This document shows, in pieces, positions 31,604 to 39,492 of a stretch of DNA of 64,000 nucleotides. Within the stretch, counting starts at the first letter, position 1. Every line of letters starts with the position of its first letter. The notes beneath the pieces are model-generated. The model saw only the letters and a list, made by a program, of their open reading frames with translations, made no database searches and had not been told where the DNA came from. The DNA is taken from contig CAVSFZ010000002.1 of NCBI GenBank assembly GCA_963727235.1, positions 1 through 64,000 of the forward strand. The letters are read 5' to 3'. The translations under genes and the position numbers were made by a program. This DNA comes from CAVPTL01 sp963727235. Lineage in GTDB: Bacteria > Actinomycetota > Thermoleophilia > Gaiellales > JAICJC01.

Positions 31604-33577
31604 TCAAAGGCTCGGCGCCGGGATCGGGTCACGCTCAATGCCCGCGATCCGATACGCATCGAGCTCGTCCAGGGTCTCGTGCTCGAGCAGGGCGCGTGCC
31701 AATGCCTCGAGCTGATCGCGGTGCCGGCTGAGCGTTGCGATGGCTGTGCGGTGAGCCTCCTCGATGATCCGTCGCGCCTCGTCGTCCACCAGCTGGCGGG
31801 TGCGCTCCGAGATGCCGTCGTTGCCACCGGGGAACAGAGTCGGCTCGTCGTTGGGGCCCGGCAGCACCGACACCAGCCCGATCTGCTCGGACATGCCCCA
31901 GCGGCCCACCATCTGGCGGGCGATCCGGGTTGCCTGCTCGAGGTCGGATTCGGCGCCGGTGGTGAGGTCGCCGTAGACGACCTCCTCGGCCGCCCGTCCA
32001 CCCAACATGCCGGCCAGGCGGCCGCGCAGGAACTCGTCGGTATACCCGTAGCGGTCGGCGTCGGGGCTCTGAAAGGTCACACCCAGCGCCCGTCCCCGCG
32101 GGATGATCGAGATCTTGCGCACGGGGTCGCCGCCGGGGATCACCATCCCCACCAGCGCGTGGCCGGACTCGTGATAGGCGGTGCGCTCACGATCCTCGGG
32201 CGAGATCATGATGCGCCGCTCGGCGCCCAGCACGATCCGCTCCAGCGAGTCGGTGAAGTCGGCGATCTCCACCGTCTTGTGGCCGCGCCTAGCGGCCGTC
32301 AGCGCGGCCTCGTTACAGAGGTTCTGGAGATCGGCGCCGACCATCCCCGGCGTACTGGAGGCAATCGCGCCGAGGTCGACATCGGGCGCCACCGGCACAC
32401 CCCGGGTGTGCACCTCGAGGATCTTCTCGCGGCCCTGCTGGTCTGGCGGGCTGACCGATACGCGGCGATCGAACCGGCCGGGGCGCAGCAGCGCCGAGTC
32501 GAGCACCTCGGGGCGGTTGGTGGACGCGATCACGATCACGCCCTCGGTTCCGGTGAAGCCGTCCATCTCGGTCAGGATCTGGTTCAAGGTCTGCTCGCGC
32601 TCGTCGTGGCCGCCGAACGACGCGCCTCCGCCGCGCGAGCGGCCGATGGCATCCAGCTCGTCGATGAACACGATCGCCGGAGCCGCCTCCTTGGCCTGCA
32701 CGAACAGGTCGCGCACGCGGCTGGCGCCGACACCGACGATCGCCTCGATGAACTCCGAGGCGGAGATCGAGAAGAACGGCACCCCCGCCTCACCGGCGAC
32801 CGCCCGGGCCAGCAGCGTCTTGCCGGTGCCCGGCGGCCCCGACAGCAGCACCCCCTTGGGGACGCGCGCGCCCAGCGCGGTGTACTTCTCCGGCGTCTTG
32901 AGGAAGTCGACCACCTCGGCCAGCTCCTCCTCGGCTTCGTCGATGCCGGCCACGTCGGCGAAGGTCACCCGCTTCTCGCCCTCCTGGTAGCGCTTGGCCC
33001 GCGACCGCCCGAAGTTCCCCAGCGCAGACCCCGCGCTGGCGCGGCGGGCGATCAGGATGAACAGCCCGACCAGCAGGATGGTGGGACCGAAGCCCAGCAG
33101 CAGCTGCTCCCAGAACGGCGGCGCCGAATCGGTAGAGTGGGCATTGATGACAACGTGCTCCTTGTCCAGCAGCGCGTTCAATGCGTCGTTGTTGACGAAG
33201 GTGGGTATCTCCGTCTGGAAGCGGGTGGAGGGACTGTCCGAGGTGCCCGCCGGAAGCTTGGTCGAATCCTTGAACGAGCCCTGCACCGTGAGGCCGGTGG
33301 CGTTGATCTCCGAGACGTTGGCGGCCTTCACCTGCTCGATGAAGAAGGTGTATGAGACGGTCGGGCGAGGCGGCGGCTCGTTGAAATGCGAGGACACGAT
33401 CCAGTTGACACCGAGCAGCACTGCCAGCAGTACCCAGAACGCCACGCCGAACGGCAGCCGCCGGCGACCGGACCCGGAGCCGCCGGGCTTGCCGGCCGCT
33501 CCCTCGACCCTCCAGCGCGACGGAGGTTTGCTGTCGGAGCCCGGGCTGCGGGCGGCGCGAGGATTGGAATCCGCCAT
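31604..33577 (-). CDS. ftsH: ATP-dependent zinc metalloprotease FtsH
   Basis: A 657-residue membrane AAA+ protease. A basic N-tail is followed by TM1 (FGVAFWVLLAVLLGVNWIV, 43-61), a periplasmic-type domain and TM2 (about 157-177). Walker A is GPPGTGKT (247-254), Walker B IVFIDELDA (302-310), then the second region of homology (RPEVLDSALLRPGRFDRR), and zinc ligands HESGH (469-473). The pore loop reads EAIVGVG with Ile280 where Escherichia coli FtsH has the essential Phe (MFVG). -10 TACACT lies 7 nt before the ATG, so it is leaderless. It is followed by the arrestin-like gene. A second FtsH elsewhere in the genome would not surprise. Confidence 0.95.
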   Translation of the reverse strand: MADSNPRAARSPGSDSKPPSRWRVEGAAGKPGGSGSGRRRLPFGVAFWVLLAVLLGVNWIVSSHFNEPPPRPTVSYTFFIEQVKAANVSEINATGLTVQGSFKDSTKLPAGTSDSPSTRFQTEIPTFVNNDALNALLDKEHVVINAHSTDSAPPFWEQLLLGFGPTILLVGLFILIARRASAGSALGNFGRSRAKRYQEGEKRVTFADVAGIDEAEEELAEVVDFLKTPEKYTALGARVPKGVLLSGPPGTGKTLLARAVAGEAGVPFFSISASEFIEAIVGVGASRVRDLFVQAKEAAPAIVFIDELDAIGRSRGGGASFGGHDEREQTLNQILTEMDGFTGTEGVIVIASTNRPEVLDSALLRPGRFDRRVSVSPPDQQGREKILEVHTRGVPVAPDVDLGAIASSTPGMVGADLQNLCNEAALTAARRGHKTVEIADFTDSLERIVLGAERRIMISPEDRERTAYHESGHALVGMVIPGGDPVRKISIIPRGRALGVTFQSPDADRYGYTDEFLRGRLAGMLGGRAAEEVVYGDLTTGAESDLEQATRIARQMVGRWGMSEQIGLVSVLPGPNDEPTLFPGGNDGISERTRQLVDDEARRIIEEAHRTAIATLSRHRDQLEALARALLEHETLDELDAYRIAGIERDPIPAPSL

Positions 33578-33584
33578 CTTCAGG

Positions 33585-33590
33585 AGTGTA
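33585..33590 (-). promoter_or_regulatory. -10 box of ftsH (TACACT)
   Basis: The minus strand reads TACACT, then CCTGAAG, then ATG 33577. The 7-nt spacing puts the transcript start on the start codon. No purine-rich ribosome site is present, which supports leaderless initiation. Confidence 0.45.
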
Positions 33591-33604
33591 GTGGCACCGG
33601 TTTC

Positions 33605-33633
33605 TTGTGTTTCTGTCCGGAAACGTCTATGAA
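33605..33633 (+). promoter_or_regulatory. Promoter of the coxSLM operon
   Basis: TTGTGT (33605-33610), a 17-nt spacer, TATGAA (33628-33633). The expected start is near 33640, leaving a leader of about 24 nt with AAAGGAG (33652-33658) 5 nt before GTG 33664. Confidence 0.4.
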
Positions 33634-33663
33634 CATCCCACCTGACCCACGAAAGGAGTGCCG

Positions 33664-34134
33664 GTGGCCCGCACTGTAACCCTCTCCGTCAACGGCGAAG
33701 ACCGAACTGCCGAGGTCGAGCCGCGTACGTTGCTCGTCCACTTTCTCCGTGAGCAGCTGGCCCTCACCGGCACACACGTCGGCTGCGACACATCCAACTG
33801 CGGCGCATGCACCGTGTGGCTGAACGGCGATGCCGTTAAGTCATGCACCGTCCTGGCTGTCCAGGCCGAGGGTGCCGAGGTGACCACGATCGAGGGGATC
33901 GCGCCGAGCGGCGAGATGCACCCGATGCAAGAGGCCTTCCACGAGCAGCATGGGCTGCAGTGCGGCTACTGCACGCCGGGCATGGTGATGTCGGCGATCA
34001 AGCTCTTGGAGGACAACCCCAACCCCACCGATGACGAGATCCGGGTGGGGCTGGAAGGCAACCTGTGCCGCTGCACCGGATACCAGAACATCGTCGCGTC
34101 AGTGCGCGCCGCGGCCGAGGGGGTGCCGGCATGA
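33664..34134 (+). CDS. coxS: Molybdenum hydroxylase, 2Fe-2S small subunit (CoxS-like)
   Basis: A 156-residue protein with two [2Fe-2S] clusters. The plant-type cluster is in GCDTSNCGACTVWLNG plus SCTVLA; the second is in QCGYCTPGMVMSA and CRCTGYQNI. The first domain reads as ferredoxin-like, the second as the helical domain of the xanthine oxidase family. It passes electrons from the molybdenum subunit to the FAD subunit. AAAGGAG at 33652-33658 decides for GTG 33664 over GTG 33658, which would lie inside the ribosome site. ATGA overlap with the large subunit. Confidence 0.92.
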   Translation: MARTVTLSVNGEDRTAEVEPRTLLVHFLREQLALTGTHVGCDTSNCGACTVWLNGDAVKSCTVLAVQAEGAEVTTIEGIAPSGEMHPMQEAFHEQHGLQCGYCTPGMVMSAIKLLEDNPNPTDDEIRVGLEGNLCRCTGYQNIVASVRAAAEGVPA

Positions 34135-36470
34135 GCGCGACTGAATTCAAGGGCGTCGGCGAGTCGGTGCTGCGCAAGGAGGACTCCGAGCTGCTCACCG
34201 GCGAGGGCCGCTACGTCGACGACATCAAGCTTCCCGGGATGCTGCACATGGCGATCGTGCGCAGCCCCCACGCGCACGCCAAGATCACCTCGATCGACGT
34301 GTCGGGTGCGCTCGCGGTCGACGGCGTCACCGCGGTCCTGACCGCCGCCGACCTGAGCTTCGCGGCCGGCGTTCCCTGTGCCTCCAATCCCACCGGCAAC
34401 GTGCGCCAGCCGGCCCGCCCGCAGCTTGCCACGGATCGCGTGCGACACCTGGGTGAACCGGTTGCGGTGGTGGTGGCGACCGATCGCTACGCCGCCCGCG
34501 ACGGCGTCGACGCGGTCGACGTCGAGTACGAGCTGCTGGAGGCCGTGATCGGGGTCGAGAACGCTCGTGCGCCGGGGGCGGTCCGGGTGCACGAGGAGTA
34601 CCCGGACAACACCTGCGTCGTGATCGAGAACAAGACCGACGGCGTGGACGAGGCCTTCGCCAAGGCCGACGTGGTGGTCAAGCAGCTGTTCCGAAACCAG
34701 CGCCTGATTCCGACGGCGATCGAGCCCCGCGGCGTGGTCGCCCACTGGATCCCGTCCAGCGACGACCTGACGGTGTACACCTCCACCCAGATCCCCCACT
34801 TCGTGCGCACGTTCCTGGCGATCTGCTGCAACGTGTCCGAGGCCAAGGTGCGGGTGGTCGCTCCCGACGTCGGCGGCGGCTTCGGCTCCAAGCTCAACTG
34901 CTACGCCGAGGAGTTCATCGCCGCGGTGGTCTCGCGCAAGGTCGGCGCTCCGGTGAAGTGGATCGAGGAGCGATCCGAGGCGATGACGGCCACCATCCAC
35001 GGCCGGGCGCAGGACGCACACATGGAGATCGCGGCCACCCGCGAGGGCAAGGTGCTCGGCCTGCGCGCCCACTACGTGCAGGACTGCGGGTCGTACCTGC
35101 AGCTGCTGACACCGTCGATCGCGCACCTGACGCTGTTCATGGCGCCTGGTGCGTACGACATCCAGCCGGTCGACATCACCGTCACCGAGGTGTTTACCAA
35201 CACCACTCCGACCGATGCCTATCGCGGCGCCGGCAGGCCCGAAGCGACCCACGCGATCGAGCGGATCATGGACCTGCTCGCGGCCGAGATCGGGATCAGC
35301 CGGGAAGAGGTGCGCCGCCGGAACTTCATCACCGAGTTCCCGTACGCGACAGCGACCGGCCTGATCTACGACTCGGGCGAGTACCCCAAGACGCTCGATC
35401 GCCTGGAGGAGCTGCGCGGCTCGCAGGAGCAGTTCGAGGGCCGCAAGCAGGAGGCCGCAGCGCGCGGCAAGCTGCTCGGCCGGGGGATCTCCACCTACGT
35501 GGAGATCTGCGGCCTGGCGCCGTCGGCGGTGACCCACGCGATCGGGCTGACGCCCGGCGGCTGGGAGACCTCGACAGTGCGCGTGCATCCAACCGGCAAG
35601 GTCACGGTGATCACCGGCACCTCGCCGCACGGTCAGGGCCACGCCACCTCGTGGTCACAGATCGTGGAGTCCGAGCTCGGCATCCCCTTCGACGACGTCG
35701 AGGTGATCCACGGCGACACGGCCTTTGCCCCCTACGGGCTCGGCACCTATGGCAGCCGCAGCTTGGCTGTGGGCGGCACGGCGGTGTATCGCGCCGCCGG
35801 TCAGGTGCGGGACAAGGCCAAGGCGGTGGCGGCCCACATGCTGGAGGCCTCACCCGATGACCTCGAGTGGGACGCCGGCACCTTCCGCGTCAAGGGCAGC
35901 CCCGACAAGTCGCTGGGAATCGGCGAGGTCGCCTTCCGCGCATGGCAGGGCTTCGATATGCCCGAAGGCTACGACCCGGGGCTGGACGAGACGGTGTTTC
36001 ACGACCCGCCCAACTTCACGTTCCCCTTCGGCGCGCACGGCGCCGAGGTGGAGGTGGACAAGGACACCGGCAAGGTCGAGATCGTGCGGTACATCGCGGT
36101 GGACGACTGTGGCAACGTCGTCAACCCGATGATCGTCGACGGCCAGGTGCACGGCGGGGTTGCCCAGTCGATCGGTCAGGCGCTGTATGAGGGCGCCGTC
36201 TATAGCGACGAGGGCCAGCTCCAGACGGGGACGCTGGTGGACTACATAATCCCCTCGGCGGTCGAGATCCCCGTGATCGAGACGCATCGCACGGTGACGC
36301 CGTCGCCCGTCAACCCGATGGGCGTGAAGGGCATTGGCGAGGCCGGCACGATCGCGGCCACGGCGGCGCTGGTCAGCGCCGTCTGCGACGCCGTCGGAGT
36401 TCCCGACCTTGATATGCCGCTGCAGCCGGAAACGGTGTGGCGAGCGCTGAGTGAAAGGGGTGGGGTGTGA
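34131..36470 (+). CDS. Molybdenum hydroxylase, large molybdopterin subunit (CoxL-like, form II)
   Basis: A 779-residue molybdopterin-binding subunit. GRYVDDIKLPGMLHMAIVRS is the N-terminal aldehyde-oxidase domain entry. GGGFGSK, the active-site loop AYRGAGRPEATH, GTSPHGQGHATSW and the catalytic-Glu region GVKGIGEAGTIA follow. True CO dehydrogenase has AYRCSFR with a catalytic Cys; here AYRGAGR identifies the form II group, whose substrates are mostly unknown. The cluster would therefore hydroxylate an aldehyde or N-heterocycle rather than CO. It is coupled by ATGA and GTGA overlaps to its neighbours. Cofactor maturation genes (coxDEF, xdhC) are not in the window. Confidence 0.92.
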   Translation: MSATEFKGVGESVLRKEDSELLTGEGRYVDDIKLPGMLHMAIVRSPHAHAKITSIDVSGALAVDGVTAVLTAADLSFAAGVPCASNPTGNVRQPARPQLATDRVRHLGEPVAVVVATDRYAARDGVDAVDVEYELLEAVIGVENARAPGAVRVHEEYPDNTCVVIENKTDGVDEAFAKADVVVKQLFRNQRLIPTAIEPRGVVAHWIPSSDDLTVYTSTQIPHFVRTFLAICCNVSEAKVRVVAPDVGGGFGSKLNCYAEEFIAAVVSRKVGAPVKWIEERSEAMTATIHGRAQDAHMEIAATREGKVLGLRAHYVQDCGSYLQLLTPSIAHLTLFMAPGAYDIQPVDITVTEVFTNTTPTDAYRGAGRPEATHAIERIMDLLAAEIGISREEVRRRNFITEFPYATATGLIYDSGEYPKTLDRLEELRGSQEQFEGRKQEAAARGKLLGRGISTYVEICGLAPSAVTHAIGLTPGGWETSTVRVHPTGKVTVITGTSPHGQGHATSWSQIVESELGIPFDDVEVIHGDTAFAPYGLGTYGSRSLAVGGTAVYRAAGQVRDKAKAVAAHMLEASPDDLEWDAGTFRVKGSPDKSLGIGEVAFRAWQGFDMPEGYDPGLDETVFHDPPNFTFPFGAHGAEVEVDKDTGKVEIVRYIAVDDCGNVVNPMIVDGQVHGGVAQSIGQALYEGAVYSDEGQLQTGTLVDYIIPSAVEIPVIETHRTVTPSPVNPMGVKGIGEAGTIAATAALVSAVCDAVGVPDLDMPLQPETVWRALSERGGV

Positions 36471-37282
36471 TTACCCAGGCGTTCGAGTATGAGCGGGCGG
36501 AGACCGTCGAGGACGCGATCGGCGCCCTGCAGCGCCACGGTGAGGGCGCCCGGTTGCTGGCGGGCGGTCACTCACTGATCCCGATGATGAAGCTGCGGCT
36601 CGCGGCTCCCGAGGTGCTGGTCGATATCGGCGGGATCTCGAACCTCCAAGGCGTCAGCGAGACGGCCGACGGGATCGCCATCGGGGCGCTCACCCGCCAC
36701 AACGAGGTCGCTACGTCGGAGATCGTGCGGCGCGGCTGCCCCGTGCTGGCAGAGGCCGCCGCCGGTATCGGCGACCGCCAGGTGCGCGCGCGCGGCACCA
36801 TCGGCGGGGCGATCGCCCAGGCCGACCCTCACGGCGACCTCCCGGCGGTGCTGCTCGCGCTGGACGGGTCGGTCGAGGTGCAGGGGCCCAACGGCGGGCG
36901 CACGATCGCGGCGGCCGACCTGTTCAAGGGGTTCCTGACCACGGCGCTCGAGCCGGGTGAGATCCTGACGGTGGTACGGGTGCCGACCGGCGTTCGCGGC
37001 GCCTACGTCAAGTTCAACCGACGCGCCCAGGATTGGGCGATCGTCGGTGTGTGCGCGGTGCGGGACGGCGCCTCGGCGCGGATCGCGATCACCGGCGCCG
37101 ACCTGCGTCCGGTGCGGGCAACCGCCGCCGAGCAGGCGTTCAACGGCTCCAACGCCGCCGAGGCGGCGGAGCTGGCGGCCGAGGGACTCACCCCGACCGG
37201 CGACGTCGCCGGGTCGGCCGAGTATCGCCGCCACCTGGTGAAGGTGCTCACAAAGCGCGCCCTGGAGGCGACGGCAAGCTGA
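36467..37282 (+). CDS. coxM: Molybdenum hydroxylase, FAD-binding medium subunit (CoxM-like)
   Basis: A 271-residue FAD subunit of the xanthine dehydrogenase family. LLAGGHSLIPMMKLRLAAPE is the first FAD motif, DIGGISNL and IGALTRHNEV follow, and TIGGAIAQADPHGDLPAVLL is the second flavin motif (usually TIGGNIAHADPA). The C-terminal CO-dehydrogenase-flavoprotein domain ends the protein. It completes a three-subunit enzyme in the order small-large-medium, whereas classical CO dehydrogenase operons run medium-small-large. GTG overlaps the coxL stop. Repeat copy 5 follows 15 bp after the stop. Confidence 0.9.
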   Translation: MITQAFEYERAETVEDAIGALQRHGEGARLLAGGHSLIPMMKLRLAAPEVLVDIGGISNLQGVSETADGIAIGALTRHNEVATSEIVRRGCPVLAEAAAGIGDRQVRARGTIGGAIAQADPHGDLPAVLLALDGSVEVQGPNGGRTIAAADLFKGFLTTALEPGEILTVVRVPTGVRGAYVKFNRRAQDWAIVGVCAVRDGASARIAITGADLRPVRATAAEQAFNGSNAAEAAELAAEGLTPTGDVAGSAEYRRHLVKVLTKRALEATAS

Positions 37283-37297
37283 CCGAGGAGCGACTGC

Positions 37298-37336
37298 CTG
37301 GGTGAATAACGGTGCCAGGCACCGTTATTCACCCAG
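37298..37336. repeat. Palindromic intergenic repeat, copy 5 (AACGG class, extended)
   Basis: Perfect 39-bp palindrome. The core arm GTGAATAACGGTGCC is one base shorter than in other classes, and the symmetry extends outward by CTGG/CCAG. Central A. It lies between convergent coxM and an MFS gene; neither stop codon is inside. Confidence 0.92.
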
Positions 37337-37348
37337 AGCGTTTCGCGA

Positions 37349-38764
37349 TCAAGCGGCGGCCTCGACGGCGATCGCGCCCGCGTCGGACGCCTGGCTGGCG
37401 CCTCGGCGTCCGGGGATGAACGCACCGGCGACCGCTCCCAGACCGACCACCGCGGCACCGACCCAGAGGGCGGGGATGATGCCGTCGGTGAACATCTGAG
37501 CCGAGCCGTAGCCGCCCTCGTGCGTAAAGATCGAGGCCAGCACGGCGACGCCGAACACGCCGCCCAGCTCGCGGATGGCGTTGTTGGCACCCGAAGCCTG
37601 CCCGGCGTGGCTGCGGCCGACCGACCCCAGCACCACCGATGCCATCGGCGCGAAGAAGAGCGCCATGCCGACACCGGCGAGCATGAACGGAATCACGATC
37701 GCGCTGTAGGCCACGGTCGGCTCGAGCACCGCCGCCAGCCACGCCAGGGCGATGGCCTGAAGGGCCAGCCCGGTGGCGACCAGCGGCCGCCCGCCGATGC
37801 GGTCAGACAGCGCGCCGGCGATCGGCGCCACGATCATCGGCATGCCCGTCCACGGCAGGATGTGCAGCCCGGCGCTGAGCGCCGAGTAGCCCTGCACGTT
37901 CTGGAGGTACTGGGTCAACAGGAAGATCGACCCGAACATGCCGAAGAACATCATCAGGGAGGATGCGTTGCCCGCGCTGAACGCCCGGCTGCGGAAGAAG
38001 CCCATCGGCAGCATCGGCTCGCGCGCACGCATCTCCCACGCCACGAAGGCAGCGGTGAGGACGAGTCCGGCGGCCAGCGAGACAACGATCTCGGGGCTTG
38101 TCCACCCGGCGCTGTTCCCACGCACCAGCCCGAACACGATCCCGAACATGCCCGCCGTCAGAAGCGCCACACCGCCCAGGTCGAGCGACTTGGCCGGCCC
38201 GTAGCTCTCCCGCAGGAACCGAGCACCCAGCGGCACGGCGATCAGGCCGAAGGGAACGTTGAGCCAGAAGATCCACTGCCACGAGAGGCCTTGCACGACC
38301 GCTCCGCCGATCACCGGGCCGAGTGCGACGCCCAGGCCGGAGATGCCGCCCCACGCTCCCAGGGCCATGCCCCGGCGCTCGGCCGGCACCGCCGCCGAGA
38401 GCAGCGTCAGTGTCAGCGGTGTCACGATCGCGCCGCCCGCGCCCTGGATCGCGCGTGCGGCGATCAGCGCGTCGATCGACGGTGCCACCGCGGCGGCCGC
38501 CGACGCTGCGGTGAAGATCACCAAGCCGATCAGAAACAGCCGCTTGCGGCCGAACCGATCACCCAGCGCGGCGCCCAGCATCAGCAGCACTGCAAAGGTC
38601 AACGTGTAGGCGTTCACGGTCCACTCGAGCTGCGACACCGAGGCGTGCAGGTCGCGCTGGATGGTCGGCAGCGCCGTGGTCACGACCAGGTTGTCGAGCG
38701 TGGTCATGAACAGCGCGATCGACACGATCACGAATGTCCAGATTGCTTGTGTCTTGGCGGTCAT
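37349..38764 (-). CDS. MFS transporter, DHA2 (EmrB/QacA) family
   Basis: A 471-residue exporter with 14 predicted helices. The first helix FVIVSIALFMTTLDNLVVTTALP has the TLDN-V-TALP signature of the DHA2 family. GAALGDRFGRKRLFLIGLV is motif A and RAIQGAGGAIVTPLTLTLL motif C. ATG 38764 is preceded by AGGAGGGG at good spacing. It sits directly downstream of a TetR gene, with a 60-bp spacer that carries a promoter and an operator matching that of the TetR gene. It is likely induced by the ligand of that TetR protein. It is distinct from, but of the same family as, the MFS genes at 1934 and 53261. Confidence 0.9.
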   Translation of the reverse strand: MTAKTQAIWTFVIVSIALFMTTLDNLVVTTALPTIQRDLHASVSQLEWTVNAYTLTFAVLLMLGAALGDRFGRKRLFLIGLVIFTAASAAAAVAPSIDALIAARAIQGAGGAIVTPLTLTLLSAAVPAERRGMALGAWGGISGLGVALGPVIGGAVVQGLSWQWIFWLNVPFGLIAVPLGARFLRESYGPAKSLDLGGVALLTAGMFGIVFGLVRGNSAGWTSPEIVVSLAAGLVLTAAFVAWEMRAREPMLPMGFFRSRAFSAGNASSLMMFFGMFGSIFLLTQYLQNVQGYSALSAGLHILPWTGMPMIVAPIAGALSDRIGGRPLVATGLALQAIALAWLAAVLEPTVAYSAIVIPFMLAGVGMALFFAPMASVVLGSVGRSHAGQASGANNAIRELGGVFGVAVLASIFTHEGGYGSAQMFTDGIIPALWVGAAVVGLGAVAGAFIPGRRGASQASDAGAIAVEAAA

Positions 38765-38782
38765 GCTTCCCCTCCTAAGAAC

Positions 38783-38800
38783 GTAAGTGGTTACTAACTT
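38783..38800 (-). promoter_or_regulatory. TetR operator 1, in the MFS promoter
   Basis: The minus strand reads AAGTTAGTAACCACTTAC, matching operator 2 at 39423-39440 at 14 of 18 positions. It lies between -35 TTGGGC (38805-38810) and -10 TACGTT (38782-38787), spacer 17. Half-sites GTTAGT/ACTTAC form an imperfect inverted repeat with a 4-bp gap. Confidence 0.55.
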
Positions 38801-38824
38801 CACAGCCCAAAAAAACTCAGCGGC

Positions 38825-39415
38825 TCAGCTCGCCTCGGGAGCGTCGGGTGCACCGAGGCAGTTGGCGACCCACGGCTCGGCAACGCTTGCCAAGTCGACC
38901 ACGGCGGCCACGTTCATCAGCATTCCGGTCGAGAAGAACTTGTGCATCTCGAAATCGTCGGCGCCGGTGACCTCCTCCACCCACCGATACAGCGCGCCGT
39001 AGCGGCGCTGCACCACAACCCGCACCTCGTCGTCGCCGCAGGCGGCGTAGCACTGCATTTGCATCATCAGCACCGTGCGGTCGCGCAGGAGACCGGCGTA
39101 GGCCTCGCCCATCGCCTTCATCAAGTTCTCTGTGGTGGGCTCGGACACGGAGTCGATCGCGGCCTGGAATGCCCCCTGCACCTCGTCGAAGTGATGCTCG
39201 ACGACTGCCATGAACAGCGCCTTCTTGGTGCCGAAAAGCCTGAACACGTACGGCTGGGTGATCCCTGCGCGGTTGGCGATGTCCTCCGTGGCGGTGCCGT
39301 GCAGGCCGCGGGCTGCGAACTCGATCGCTGCGGCCTGGATGATCAGCTGGCGGCGCTCGGAAGCCGGCATCCGGCTGGAACGGGCGTCGCGCTTTGTCTG
39401 AATGTCGATCACCAT
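38825..39415 (-). CDS. TetR/AcrR family transcriptional repressor
   Basis: A 196-residue regulator. QLIIQAAAIEFAARGLHGTA then TEDIANRAGITQPYVFRLFG and TKKALFMAVVEHHFDEVQ make up the TetR HTH and first linker helices; the C-terminal ligand domain is variable with several Cys and Met. ATG 39415 is preceded at 7 nt by -10 TAACTT and at 17 nt further by a perfect -35 TTGACA, so it is leaderless. It is co-directional with the MFS gene downstream and divergent from the CBS/nucleotidyltransferase gene. Matching operators in front of itself and the MFS gene make autoregulation and MFS control likely. Confidence 0.9.
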   Translation of the reverse strand: MVIDIQTKRDARSSRMPASERRQLIIQAAAIEFAARGLHGTATEDIANRAGITQPYVFRLFGTKKALFMAVVEHHFDEVQGAFQAAIDSVSEPTTENLMKAMGEAYAGLLRDRTVLMMQMQCYAACGDDEVRVVVQRRYGALYRWVEEVTGADDFEMHKFFSTGMLMNVAAVVDLASVAEPWVANCLGAPDAPEAS

Positions 39416-39422
39416 GGCGCAT

Positions 39423-39451
39423 AAGTTAGCAGTCACATACTTCGATGTCAA
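39423..39451 (-). promoter_or_regulatory. tetR promoter (-35 TTGACA, -10 TAACTT) with TetR operator 2
   Basis: On the minus strand TTGACA (39446-39451), a 17-nt spacer, TAACTT (39423-39428), then 7 nt to ATG 39415. The operator AAGTTAGCAGTCACATAC (39423-39440) covers the -10 and most of the spacer, so repressor binding would block polymerase. Confidence 0.65.
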
Positions 39452-39492
39452 CAGGCATTGCGCTTGGCCCTCCACCGGAGGAAGATCACCCC

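Noticed and set aside
30835..32001. 388-residue version of the arrestin-like protein
   Set aside because: The first 130 residues are ftsH read in another frame; GTG 31602 follows the ftsH stop.
34131..36470. True aerobic CO dehydrogenase (form I CoxL)
   Set aside because: The active-site loop is AYRGAGR, without the catalytic Cys of AYRCSFR.
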